Source: Stemphylium vesicarium
Taxonomy: Eukaryota > Ascomycota > Dothideomycetes > Pleosporales > Pleosporaceae
Direction of reading: 5' to 3'
Length of the DNA stretch: 64,000 bases
Assembly: GCA_004380135.1 (NCBI GenBank)
Contig: QXCR01000157.1
Location: 47,113-111,112, forward strand
Position numbers and translations under genes: made by a program. The notes under the pieces are model-generated. The model did not search any database. It had not been told where the DNA came from and saw only the letters and a list, made by a program, of their open reading frames with translations. Positions 1 through 10,861 of the stretch are shown in pieces; position 1 is the first letter of the stretch; every line of letters begins with the position of its first letter.

Positions 1-296
1 GGCATGAAGGTCTGTGTCGCGCAGGAAGTCGAGTCGTTCGCATCGTTTTCATCGCATGTCGACTCCCAATTGTCCTCATCCTCGTCCACCCTCTGGCCCC
101 CGGCATCAAAGATGTCGTTCCGACTTCTGAATCTCAACATCTTTGCGGGTCGTAACCTCTTCAAAGTCTCGCCATGTGCGCGAACCGGACTCCGCTCCTC
201 CTGAATCCTATGCTCATCTACCAGCCCAACCTCTGTGAATATTGACATCCGGCGACCCTCGGGGTGGCCCGCAGGCTGTGGTAGTACACGCTCCAT
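1..296 (-). CDS. 5' end of an unknown protein, running off the left edge
   Basis: An ATG in a good context (GCC before it, G after it) at 296 opens 98 codons without a stop to the edge of the window, so the gene is incomplete and its 3' part lies outside. The protein begins MERVLPQPAGHPEGRRMSIF, has a basic stretch around residues 50-70 (KRLRPAKMLRFRSRNDIFD) and then turns acidic and Asn/Asp-rich (DEDEDNWES, DENDAND). I see no signal peptide or membrane segment. I do not recognise the family. The length of the open frame and the codon use are what support it as real; a full-length gene would be needed to name it. Confidence 0.6.
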   Translation of the reverse strand, partial: MERVLPQPAGHPEGRRMSIFTEVGLVDEHRIQEERSPVRAHGETLKRLRPAKMLRFRSRNDIFDAGGQRVDEDEDNWESTCDENDANDSTSCATQTFM

Positions 297-2114
297 GGCT
301 ATCAGTTCGTTCTGGCGCCAAAAGAAAGCAATTCCCCAGTCGGCGCGCGGTATGGAAAAAGCAGAATCCAAAAAATGGCCGTCCAACGGTTGCGAGTCGT
401 GATGAATGGTAGCGACAGGTCGGTTTTGGCGTTAGGGGAAAGAACGAGCGGATAAATGCTCAGTATGACGTCTTGGGTTCAGGAACCAAGGTCGCACCCT
501 TGAACCTTTGGCTCGAACGAGTGAGTGGAGCGGGAACAGTAGCCGGGGTGAGTATATGCGCGATTGTCAACAGACGATGAGAGGTGAGTGAGTCGTGGCG
601 AGAAACCGCGGAGAAGCCGTAGTGGCGCTGATTTGTCTATGGCCTTCTCGAACAGACGGAACGGCAAGCTGCACTGAAGCGACGCGAGCAGATGAAACCC
701 ACCCTGTGTAAGCGAGCGAGGAGCAGCGGGCGAAGCAAAGAGGGGACGCGCAACTCTCGAGGACAATCCGTGGCACCGACAGATTACACGAGAAAGGATC
801 GAAAGAGGCACGGCAGGGCAGTGCAGGGGACGAAGGGAGAGAGTAGCCCACGGCAAAATGTGGAGTGCAGAAAGCGGGCAAGCAAGCATCGAAAAAGTGG
901 AACAAAGCCGGATCAGGTCCCAAAGTCTTCTACAACAAACATTCGTATTTTGACAGTAATGGCGCCGCGAGACCGCCTCCCTCCGCCCGCTTTCGCCTCA
1001 TCCAGTGTGCGTAAGAGAGGCCCGGCTGGTGTCCATGCCGTCCGACTGCCGACTGCTGACTGGCCAGTCTGGTAGACGGGGGCACGTCATGGAGGGTGCC
1101 GGTAAAGGCAATGATCGATTTGTAACGGCGATTGGCTTTTCAACGGCCAAGCCAGGGCCGCATTGGTCACTTTGTGCAGGTCATCAAGGGGGGATGGATG
1201 CCATGTTGGATCAAGGTGCGCTGGGGAATTGATAGCGTGACATACGCCAAGCTATGTGGGTCGCATAGCAAGGAACCGCCCTGGGACCAACTGTGCAGCT
1301 GCCAAACCTTTGGCAGCGAGAGCGTGAGACTGTCAGGGCTGGTGGTGCATGGTGCGCATCGAGTATCTCGGCTTGTTTACTTATCGTCTTACTTTACAGT
1401 CATTGTAAAGCTTCCCGGTTCCGGCTTACCCTCCCATAGTCAACAAAACGCTCATCTTCCCCTTTGCAACCCACTTTCAATTACAAACCCGCCATACCTC
1501 CCGCGTCCATCCCGGCACACCATCAAACACACATTCGCACGAGCAGAAGCCTCGTACTTCGCACCGGCCCTAATACGCTTACGGGAGTCCCGGGCATTTC
1601 GATAGCTTGTGCAGAGAAGGGGTGTGTGGGTGGAGCCGCCGTTTCGTGACCCCTAGACAAGCCAGCCCATTCTTAATTCTATTTTGGCTCACCGCGCCGC
1701 ACTGCGCTGGAGCGTGGCTACGCCCATGCGGTGCTACGCATCTAGAACAATGATTTACAGGATGCACCACGCAACAACCAACACGTCTGAGGGGCGAGAT
1801 GAGTCTTTCTGTTTAAACCATAGGCGAGATGCATCGCGCATGCGCAGTGTTTATCGAGTGGGTATTTGGGGGTGGTGAGATCTCGGATGCCAAGCGAACC
1901 ATGTGGCGACCAACCTGGGTACTGGGTATTGGCTTCGTGTACGGGTCACGATGTGCAAAAAAAAAAACGGGTTAGAGAGGGGTCATCACATGTGGTAGTA
2001 GGTATTGATAAGATATTCTATGCTTCATCTGACCATATCTGCCAGCACCAATTCAAACGCTATCGGCCAAATCGTGCAACCAAGCCACCGTTCAGCTTCA
2101 TCAGGCGCGATTCG
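297..2114. other. Intergenic, no gene recognised
   Basis: This holds the promoter of the leftward partial gene and the 3' flank of the Reb1-like gene. Several short open frames exist on both strands but none has family-like sequence or splice structure. A ten-base A run lies near 1957. Nothing else was seen. Confidence 0.6.
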
Positions 2115-5100
2115 CTACAAAGGCGTGTAGTGGTCCTCGAGTTCCGCTCCATGTTCCTCACTGATAAAATCCATGACATCGTCGACAGTCCCTGGGAAGT
2201 CTTCCGTGTCTACTTCTCTGCCGTTCTCGCGAAGAAGTTCAATCAACTGGTGCAATGCTCTCTGGAGAGTTTCCAGAGACCAGGGATACGACTGCTCCTT
2301 GGCCACATCTTCCCAGTCGATGTCTTCCTCGTAGTCGTCTCTACGATCTTGCAGCTTGAAGATAAGATCGTACTTGTCGCCCCACAACATCTGATCGACG
2401 CCAGGTGCAACTGGCTTCTCCGACTTTGGGAGCGTGTCAGGCGGTGGAGTGGCGGGCGCAACGGCCGATTGATCTTCGACCACATCGGTCGGGTCCGGGT
2501 CGTTCTGTGCAGAATCAATATCCTGCGCTTGTGTCGGCGCGTTGGTGTCGTGATCTTCCTGCACTTGAGCCTCTTCGACGTGATCTTCCTCAATTTGACC
2601 CTCATGCCCTTCGTCGTTCTCTTTGGCATCCTCAATGTCATCCTCAATGTCATCCTCATCCTGCTTATTCGATTTGCGACGTTTTCCACCCTTGTTGTCA
2701 TCTCCCGTAGTCTCACTCTTCCTAGACCTCTTCCGCTTCTTCTTTTGTAGAGGTGAGACACTCGACCCATCCTCGACTTGCTCCTCCGCTGGCCTCTGAG
2801 CCTCAGTTTCTTCCGCTACTTCTTCTGCTATTTCTTCCGCTGCCGTGGTCGACCTGCCACTTTTCTCAGACGTAGCAGCTTTCGCAGTCTCACTCTTCCG
2901 CGGTCGTCCACGCTTCTTCTTCGGTGGCGGGTCAGATGGCCCTTTGTCGACATGAGCTTCTGTAGTCTCGCTCTTCCGCGGTCGTCCACGCTTCTTCTTC
3001 GGTGGCGGGTCAAATGGCCCTTCGTCGACACGGGCTTCCTCTGATTCCTGATCCTCAGGGCTGTTGCTTACCGTTTTCGCCTTGCGACGCTTCCCGGTTG
3101 CCGGATCATCTGCTATAGGCTCTTTCTCTTCCTCTGCGTCTGAGCCATAACAATATTTCGATGACTTCTGCGTCTTGGGGCGCTTTTCGCTGCCAACTCC
3201 GTTGATAGCGTCGCCCTTGGAACGTTGCCCACGCTTCTTCGGAGTGGGTTGCCCAGTCTGCACTCTAGGTTTGTAATCCAACTGAATCTGGGGTGGATTC
3301 TCGCGCCTAATCATCTTAGTCCATTTCACCGAAGCCTGGATTCGACTGCGGGTGTCGCCCATCTCGTGAGCGACCTGGAGCCAACTGATATCTTTGCTGG
3401 TATATTCGACAATCGGCGGCCGCCCGGACTCAGCGCGAAAGTCTTCATCCCTTTGTGCAACGGTTGTCACTGCACGGATAAGAAGTTGTTCTTCTTCTGC
3501 AGACCAGCGAGAAGTCTTGCGGCTGTCCCCGTATTGCAGGTAATCGCGCCATCGGTTCACGCAATCATGTGTCGAACGATCTCCCATAGTGATTGAGATA
3601 AGCTTCCACTGGTTCGGATGCAGCGCCTGTAGGTTCCGTAGTTGCTGATCCTCCTCTTCCGTCCATGCTCCGCTTTTGAACTGATGGTATAGCTGGCGAA
3701 TGTGTCTCCTCAACCTGTCATGTGGGCGAATCATACCGATATTCCTAATCTCTTCCCAAAACTCGGCGCTTTCCCGCGCATCCTCGATGTCTTGTGGGGC
3801 CCAGTCACTTTTGTTCCGCTGGTAGCCAGGTTCACGATTAAAGCTTGGATCATAATGGTTCCATTGGATGATCTCAACCAGCTCCGAGGTCTCCAGCCCC
3901 CTTCTTTGTTGGAAATCCTTGATGGCTCTACGGATCAACTCTTCTTCGTCGTCAGTGAAGTCGCCGGTTGCTCGCACATCCGGAGGATGACCCAATTCGC
4001 GATCCATGTTGAGTGCTCGCTCGGCTGACGATAGCAGACTAATGCCGTCGCCGTTATTTCGGCGGATTTTCCTCACAGATGCTTCGCTCGGACGCGCCTT
4101 CTTTTTCTTTTTGGGAACTTGCTCCTCTTCGTTCTGGTCGCGCTTGGGGGGTGGATTCGGGGGGACTTCGTCGTCACTAGAGATAGGATCTTGCATGATG
4201 TAGTCTTCGTTGTGGGATGTTTCACTCAATGGGTGTCTGGGCTTGCGAACCGAAGCAGGCCAATCGTAGACTTGTCCGCCTTTGATGCTCTTCTTTGCGC
4301 TACGCTTTTTGCGAGTCGCTGACTGTTGCAGGTGGCCATTCCCGTCCGCGGTGTTTGGCTCATCATCGGGGATGTCATAAATGTCCTTGGCTTTCGCGAT
4401 GGGCGTTTGCGGCTTCTTCACTCGCTTCAGTTTCGTCTTCTCTACTCGTTGCAAGTTGTCGTCATCGTTGGGGCTTGTCTGGAAGAGGTCTTGTACCGTA
4501 GTCGCTAACTTTGGCGTACCAATCTTCCGCCTTTTGGCTGGCGTGGGTGTCGCATTTACCGCAGTCCCTGGCGGGTGTGCAGTATTCGACACAGAGCCGA
4601 CCTCGGCAGTCTCAAGCGACGCTACCTCTGTATCTCTAGCCCGTTCACGTTTGCGCTGTGAAATCGTGTGCGAAGGGGAGGCTGGCTCATCTGCGTCTAT
4701 ATTCGTGTCGGCAGGCTCGTCGACGACTTCCCCGGATACGGCGTCTTGGGCGACTTGGTCTCGTTTTGCCTGCTTGCTTTTCTTGTAGGTGCGCATGTTC
4801 TTGGTGGCGCTAGACGGTACGACCTGGCTAGAATTCGGCGACGGAGCAGGCGCATCTGCGGCCGTGGCAGCGATCTGGGAGTCTGGCACCTCGAAAGCGT
4901 GGGAATGTGGGGAGTCATTGGCGAGGTGCGACATGCGGAGGCTGCTGGACGGTGGTCGGCCGCTCTTGTCTGTCTCTGGTTGGGTGGCAGGGAAAGGAAA
5001 GGGCGAGGATGCCGGGACATCGTTCTCGTTTGCAATGTCCTGAGCCTTTGCGGGAGATGTCATGGGGCTTAACCTGATAGGCTTGACCTTTTGCTTCTTG

Positions 5101-5426
5101 CGTCTTTTCTGTGCGGATGCGGGCTTGCCATCTATGCCGCCGGGCTGGAGAGGCATGGAGTCGTTGCGGCTCGTGAGGTTGGCGTGTGCCCCCTCGTCCA
5201 TGAGCTGCTGGGATGCGGCCATGTCGTCCTCCTTGGGGCCTGTGGATCCAATGTGTTAGGCGCGTGTGCGCAAAGAGGAGCGAAGCTAAGAAGAATATCT
5301 TTCTCAGCCTGCCAGGCTCGTGTACTCACTAAAGTGGGACTTGCGCTCGGCCGTCGGGGAAGCTACTGTGGAAGCATTCGCGTCGCGACTCGAGGTGGGG
5401 ATAGGCTGCGACGAGGAAATCCCCAT
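2115..5426 (-). CDS. Myb/SANT DNA-binding protein, Reb1/TTF-I-like, with AT-hooks
   Basis: Two exons, 5426-5330 and 5239-2115, give 1073 aa. The first exon is easy to miss: an ATG with A at -3 and G at +4 at 5426 reads 32 codons to a GTGAGT donor. A CTAAC branch point and CAG acceptor lead in frame into the large exon, 38 codons above its first ATG. The first half is low-complexity and charged with KRRK-type nuclear signals. Two Myb/SANT repeats sit near residues 553-660 (GAWTEEEDQQL... and SRWSAEEEQLL...), the arrangement of Reb1 and TTF-I, which bind rDNA terminators and promoters. After them come two perfect AT-hooks (KKKRGRPRKSE) and a degenerate third (KKKRKRSRKSE), then a long acidic region. 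The C-terminus is a conserved-looking helical block. DNA binding is confident; a role in Pol I termination is inferred from domain architecture only. Confidence 0.85.
2893..3039 (-). repeat. Tandem 78-nt repeat encoding AT-hook modules
   Basis: Two nearly identical units start at 2893 and 2971, spaced exactly 78 nt (26 codons). Each encodes DPPPKKKRGRPRKSET followed by a short spacer. A more diverged copy at about 2713-2770 encodes KKKRKRSRKSE. This looks like a recent in-frame duplication of an AT-hook cassette inside the Reb1-like gene. Confidence 0.85.
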
Positions 5427-6135
5427 CCTATTTCTCAAATCTTTGAATATCGCATATCCAGGGCTCGAGGTGACCATTTCTGGCGCAGAGGGGTGTTGGT
5501 GGGTCGCGACTTTGCGATAGCTTCGTTTGTGACAAGTCGCGTCGGGGAACCGTGGAACATTTCGGGGACCCTGGCTAGTACGCGGTGGGGTTAGCCTGCC
5601 CCCGACCCCCGCCCGCCCATGTCACCTGTGACGGGCTTCCCGGCTCATCAATCGCCTTGACAATGTTCGAGCCAACTAAATGCTACATGTACTATCGTAA
5701 AGATGAATATTGTGTGAGTAACTCGCCTAGCTTTGCCATTCATCAGCCGCAAGATTTGAAACTGGCGCAATATGTATCAAACTTTGCTGAGAACATGGAG
5801 GCAGAGCTGATACACACTACAAATGTACCTAGGCACTATGTATCCTTTAGAGTGTTTTGTCACGTGTCGGCGTTGTTCACAATTACAGCCTTATTGTAAT
5901 TGTTTTCTCATCTTCCCGTCCCGTCTTTGCATTGGCCCATGCGTCCGTGTCACTACACATGGAGCCAGCATCTATCATCTCAAGTACACGTACTCTACTT
6001 GAAACTTCATCTCATTGCTAGATTTTATAGTCTCCAGCAAACATCAGCTTCCCATACAACACCATCTGCTTAACGACTTTGTTAAGCCTAGCCTTACAAT
6101 TATTCCGAGTTTCAGTCTGTAGTAAGACACATGCC
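5427..6135. other. Intergenic, divergent promoter region
   Basis: Lies between the leftward Reb1-like gene and the rightward interrupted ORF, so it should hold both promoters. The part after 5640 is noticeably more AT-rich. No further gene or repeat was seen. Confidence 0.5.
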
Positions 6136-6792
6136 ATGGGCCAACACGGAATTCCTCACAACCCCAAAGCCTCAGAAAAAGAAGCCATTCTCACCAACCT
6201 AGATGCATAAATTTCTCGTTTGGACAGCAAGATCGCAGCCCTGAACAAAGGAAAAAGCACTCTGGAGCATACACGTGCATACATCCTCCCGAATACAGTT
6301 AGCAACGAGTCTAGAAGCTCTCCACACAACAGAACTTTCAGTGTATACTATTCTGCGGTCCCCCAAATGCATTCAACAGCATCAACAGTAAGGAACCCAC
6401 AGTCCAGCCTCCGCCACCAAGCCATACTCCGACATGTACGCCGTCATGAAAGAAGCTCAACGTCCCCGCCTTCCTCTGGTCTACTCTCCAGCGAAGAGTT
6501 CGAAGCTGCATTCAGGCCTGGATGTATTGATACTGGAATTGACAATGAAATCGAAGTTATCGAATCTCTTTCCATTATCCCTAGCGTGCAGGTACCACTC
6601 GTCCCTCCCACACCCAAATCCACAAGCCCGGTCGAGAGTTCCATCTCGCCAACTAGTGATACGAGTGTGGACGGTAATGGTGGAAATGGCAAAGGCACTC
6701 ACTGGGCGAGGAAGAAAAGCGCAAAGCGTAAACTACGGGATAATGCAGCAAAAGCGAGGGAAGCGCGGCGGAGGAAGTTGAGAGATGGTTGA
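6136..6792 (+). pseudogene. Small basic protein ORF interrupted by one in-frame TAA
   Basis: From the ATG at 6136 (G at -3, G at +4) 24 codons read MGQHGIPHNPKASEKEAI and on to LDA, then a TAA at 6208-6210. After it the same frame stays open for 194 codons to the stop at 6790-6792. The residues on both sides of the stop (…ILTNLDA / ISRLDSKIAALNKGK…) form one continuous heptad-like amphipathic helix, so a Gln codon CAA changed to TAA by one C-to-T step explains the break best. The remainder is Ser/Pro-rich and ends in a very basic tail (ARKKSAKRKLRDN, KAREARRRKLRDG) that could bind nucleic acid or act as a nuclear signal. No GT-AG pair removes the stop. Alternatives are a sequencing error, or a shorter protein starting at the internal Met near 6367. 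The family is not recognised. Confidence 0.5.
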
Positions 6793-7053
6793 CAAGGAGA
6801 TACTTCTTGAAGCAAGATGATGGCATGGCGTATGTGGTTTCTCATGTTTCAGAAAAAGCTCTACATGCAAGGAGTTCATCTCTGATCATGAGTACGGTTT
6901 TCAGGAGAATTCAAAAGCGAATGTATTATACCATATACCCCTTCTACCAGAAACATCAACAGCCATTACCCCCTTTCCCATTCTACGTCTTTGTATATTG
7001 CCGCTCTGAATTGAACCTTATTGTAATATCCTTCCTAGTACTTCGCCACCGCA

Positions 7054-9165
7054 TCAACTAAGCACAACCCACGCGCCAAATCCAACACTCTCTAACAAAA
7101 GCGTCAAAACACCAACCACCATGCCACTGCCAACACGATCACTTCTCTGTCGCACCAGGTCTTCACTCGCCTCCTTCCCCGTAGTACCAAAGAAGATCCA
7201 CATCAGCGCAGCGGTTATACTACCAAGCAGCACAAGTGCAAGCGCAAATAAGATACGGACCCTTGACGGTGCGTGCAAGAACTCGATCGTCGTTATCGTC
7301 GATGGCGACATTTTCCCTCCGATAAGGGAACTGGCATGCGCCGGATGGTATGGATGGGATGTGAGGTGCGAGTTGGACGCAGCAACTCGTGTTGCCCAAT
7401 AAACCCACGTATACCTTGCTTTCCCTATTCTGGGCTGGCTGAACAATGATGTCAACCCTTCTTCCGTAAATGGAGTCTCAGGGTCTCCGGAACTGTCACT
7501 GCCATTGCCTACCGCCAACAACCCTTCCACCGTTGGCGGGACTGTTTGAGCTGGAGTGCCGTTCCACATACTGTGCTGACTGAGTTGAATATCGTGCAAC
7601 TCGCGTGAACTGAACGCGCGCCGGAACCAACTCCCAACTAGCCTACGATGGCCACTTCGGAGTTCCTCTGCGAAGCGCTCGTCGTCGAAGTCGACTGGCT
7701 TTTCCTTCGAGGTGGGAATTTTCTCAATACGACTGAGACTGCCCAGTGTGGGCGCACTCGGGACCACGATGCAAACCATCGGCTTCTTCGTCGCATCGCC
7801 ATTACCTTTTCTCCAGCCGCGCCTCTTCAGGCTTAGCCAGACTATGCGTTCCGCGCTTTCACTTCCAGACCCAGCATAGCTTTTTACCACCCCTTGCGCA
7901 CTCTCGTTTCTTTCAAGCCGGCTTCTGAGATCGAGTCTTCCCTCTTGCGCAACGATTCCAAGGACGTGTTTGCCTTTGCGGTCATCGTACGGCGTCCTGA
8001 GCTCTTCATCCCCCATGGCACTGTCCAGTCTTGCATATTCCTCGTCGTCTCGGCCTTCGAGACCAGGATGTGTGCTGCTTTCTTGGGGCCGCGACCTAGA
8101 TTTCGAAGACTTTTTAGTGGTGAAAGCGTGTGGCGTTCTGAAGAAATTAGATGATTGGTAAGTAGGACGCTCGCTGTTGGCCGAGAGAGTAGATGAAGCG
8201 GTCACACGCTGATTGTTTGGAAAGGAGAATGACCTGTGAAAGTCTGTCGTCGTAGGGGATTGCAAGTATGTCATTCCATGTGGATGCGACGTCTCGGTCG
8301 GTGATAGGTTCAGCGACCCGAGCGCGCGCATGGCCATAACATGAGCGTTGATTATGGAGTCGGCTATCATACTCTCAGATGTGTTCTTCCTATGACGGCT
8401 TTGGAAGGTCGGGCTCAGTGGCAGAGGGGTGTGGACATCTTCGCCTTGCTTCAAAGCAGGAAACGAGAAAGGCGGTTCTCTCTGTTCCACTGGAGACGCG
8501 GTCTCAGAATGGCTGTCCATGATTGAATGCCTTGGGGTGTTGACAATCGACCCGGTGTGTACCACCCGTACTGTGTCCTTGTTGAGTCGACGCAGATACA
8601 TTTGCCTGGCTCTGTTGGGCCCTTTGCTTTCACCCTCGAGAGAACCAGAGACGTGCCTGTCATTTTCTTGACCATCTTCAATGGCCAGACCTGGCTCGGG
8701 CATTGAAGACTTCGGGAAGATGGGCAAGGAAGCGATGGTACTTCTCTCCCTGCTTCTACCCCGTCGCGTGCTGCCACTCTGACTATCAATTTTCTGAGAC
8801 GAATTCTCCGAACCGACCCTTTGGCTAGGTTTGAATTTCCGTACGAAATCTCTCACATTGTCTTCCAACTCCGAGTCTGATGAGTTGTCGTCAAAGAAGT
8901 CGGCCCCAGGTATCAGACCATTTTCTATCGTGTCGCTCATAGTAGGGTGTACAGAGCCTCGCCTTGTAGGGGAAGAGTCGATTATGTGTGGTGACGAGGC
9001 TGGACTAGATGACAGCCTTGCAGATGGATGCTTGAGAAAGATGGTCTGAGTCGCGTCTGGTGAGTTAGGCGGGAGTGTTGAAGCGATCGAATGTCGTTCT
9101 AATGGACATGTCCTCGAGGGGGTTGGTCTAGCCGTGACTTGCGGCTGTGCAGTCTCCATTTTCAT
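7054..9165 (-). CDS. Hypothetical membrane-anchored protein with two C-terminal TM segments
   Basis: A single exon of 703 aa starts at an ATG (MKMETAQPQ). The first 600 residues are Ser/Thr/Pro-rich, polar and probably disordered, with many basic-Ser sites, and contain acidic patches such as DFFDDNSSDSELED near residue 90. Two hydrophobic segments close the protein: VRILFALALVLLGSITAALM at about 630-655 and GMVVGVLTLLLESVGFGAWV at about 680-702, separated by a charged loop. This is a tail-anchored, hairpin-like topology with a large cytosolic or nuclear face. I recognise no catalytic motif and do not assign a function. No intron is needed to keep the frame open. Confidence 0.75.
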   Translation of the reverse strand: MKMETAQPQVTARPTPSRTCPLERHSIASTLPPNSPDATQTIFLKHPSARLSSSPASSPHIIDSSPTRRGSVHPTMSDTIENGLIPGADFFDDNSSDSELEDNVRDFVRKFKPSQRVGSENSSQKIDSQSGSTRRGRSRERSTIASLPIFPKSSMPEPGLAIEDGQENDRHVSGSLEGESKGPNRARQMYLRRLNKDTVRVVHTGSIVNTPRHSIMDSHSETASPVEQREPPFSFPALKQGEDVHTPLPLSPTFQSRHRKNTSESMIADSIINAHVMAMRALGSLNLSPTETSHPHGMTYLQSPTTTDFHRSFSFPNNQRVTASSTLSANSERPTYQSSNFFRTPHAFTTKKSSKSRSRPQESSTHPGLEGRDDEEYARLDSAMGDEELRTPYDDRKGKHVLGIVAQEGRLDLRSRLERNESAQGVVKSYAGSGSESAERIVWLSLKRRGWRKGNGDATKKPMVCIVVPSAPTLGSLSRIEKIPTSKEKPVDFDDERFAEELRSGHRRLVGSWFRRAFSSRELHDIQLSQHSMWNGTPAQTVPPTVEGLLAVGNGSDSSGDPETPFTEEGLTSLFSQPRIGKARYTWVYWATRVAASNSHLTSHPYHPAHASSLIGGKMSPSTITTIEFLHAPSRVRILFALALVLLGSITAALMWIFFGTTGKEASEDLVRQRSDRVGSGMVVGVLTLLLESVGFGAWVVLS

Positions 9166-9810
9166 ACTACTTGGGGTGTCTCGGTCTATCAGAGACGGCT
9201 ACCGCTTTCCACACGCTGCAAACTGACTCAGGGCATCCCCTCCAGCTGACAGCTGATCGGCGACTTTGTGAGGCGTGATGATGAAACGAGCTGGGGAAGA
9301 ACAGGACAAGAGCTGGCGGATAACAAAGCCAAGGTCGAGGTGCGTTGACGCAAGATGGCGGCGAGCATTTTGCGAGTAGTCTGCGGAGAATTACGACAAC
9401 AAAGAAAGTACACGCAAGAGATTGCAGATCTGTTTTCGGCGGTTTGCTAATCCAAGGTCGGCGGTATGGCAGCGACAAACTTGGAACGTTGGTACGCAAT
9501 AGTGTGGGTTAGACTACGGTTGCAGCCGCATTCCGTTGGCCTCCTTTGTTGAGGTCAACAGGTACTGCGGGCCAGTGGGACAGTGCGGGGAGAACAGAAA
9601 AACGGTGATGGTGGATGGGAATAATATCTATTGGAGACGGACAGAGGAACCAACCTATCTAGAAAGCCCCTTGCTCTATACACTTGTGCTGGGGCGAAAC
9701 TAAGAACGCCATATGCAATGCCACCAACTCGTCGGAATCAACATAATACGGCCGTGGCCAAGAAAGAGAGGGTCGATTATGGGAAAATCGTAAGAAAATG
9801 TACATGGTCC
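9166..9810. other. Intergenic, no gene recognised
   Basis: Promoter side of the two-TM protein gene and 3' flank of the carnitine carrier gene. Short open frames on the minus strand directly upstream of 9165 look like leader sequence. No repeats or RNA genes were seen. Confidence 0.5.
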
Positions 9811-10861
9811 TCACTCGCCGTCGCGGTCGAACATCTTAGTCATGGCTTTTTGTGCGAGCTCTACACCTGCAAATGTGGCCGCGTTGGCAGGCACTGCTCG
9901 AGCCATGGCCGGACCGATACCGGGGAAGAATGCTTTGAGTCCACCACTGGCGTGGATGCCTTTGATAGTTCCGCTTATTGTTGGTCGGCCTTCAGCGCTC
10001 TGCAAGCGGGATTTGATGGTGTCGACTGGGAACACTGGTATCCACATGGCGACACCTGCAGCACCACCAGCGACCATAACAGCGCCCATACTCAGAGAAC
10101 CAGGCTGTCCGGTAACGGGATCCTTTGGCGTGAGGTTTCGCTTGAATGTCTCGTATGTCGCGAAATAGAGGGCTGAGCCTGGCCCGTCACGCGCCAGTGT
10201 CATGGCAGATCCACGATACACTGAGCGGATACCACCCTCCTTGTAGAGCTGTTTGACAACATCGAGACCTCCGGAGTATTTGGGCTTCTCACCGGGCGCC
10301 AGCTGTTTCTGCCCCTGAATCTGTAGCAGCACTTTTACGCGCTCGAAGGGTGCAGTGATGATGGTCATGGGGATGGCGCTGAAGAAACCGGCCGCAGAGA
10401 CCTGAGCGACGCTGTACTGGTTGTTCTCGACCTTGGAGACGCTGGAAACTAGCTGTTTGCCGAGATCGTAGCCCCAGAAGGATACAGCGACTGTTGAGTG
10501 TTAGCCTGGTTCGATTCCCTGGCTCCACCAACTCCTTGTCTTTGAAGTACTTACACATGGGCGTGACACCAACAAGAGGCGCAGAGACACCGGCATAGAG
10601 CCCCCGGGCCAGTCCCTCCTTGGCGATGGTTCTCCTTACGACGTCCATGGCTCCGCTGTATACGCCCTTCTCCGCAGTCTGCATCCTCACCTTGACTAGG
10701 TCGAAGGGGTGACCCACAACGACGGCGCAAACACCTCCTGCACCTCCAGCTATCAGCGCTCGCAGCGACTGAAGCGAGGACTTGGTCGCCACCTTTGCAT
10801 CTTCCTTGAGCTCTGCTGTGGAGGGCAGCTTCTCGATGACCGCGTCAGTGGTGCTGGACAT
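9811..10861 (-). CDS. Mitochondrial carnitine/acylcarnitine carrier
   Basis: Exons 10861-10555 and 10490-9811 give 328 aa. The join (GTAAGT donor, GGCTAAC branch, CAG acceptor) restores VTPMFAVSFWGYDLGKQL. All three mitochondrial-carrier signatures are present: PFDLVK at 52-57, PFERVK at 150-155 and PVDTIK at 257-262. Each closes an odd-numbered helix of the six-helix fold. The sequence around them (GGAGGVCAVVVGHPFDLVKVRMQ-like, and a Trp-containing third repeat before KSRLQSA) is that of the Crc1/AcuH/SLC25A20 branch. This branch exchanges acylcarnitine for carnitine across the inner membrane, so that peroxisomal acetyl units reach the mitochondrion. Use in growth on fatty acids or acetate is known for the family. 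A single CCGAGG hexamer upstream at 11111-11116 is compatible with Far-type control but is weak evidence. Confidence 0.92.

Noticed and set aside
479..1605. Several overlapping open frames of 60-157 codons on both strands
   Set aside because: Arg/Ser-rich or Cys/Pro-rich translations in competing phases, without splice signals or family features.
10500..10545. GGTTCGATTCC followed by a CCACCA-like end, resembling a tRNA B box and acceptor
   Set aside because: It lies in the intron of the carnitine carrier with exon sequence where an A box and 5' acceptor arm would be; no cloverleaf forms, and nuclear tRNA genes do not encode CCA.
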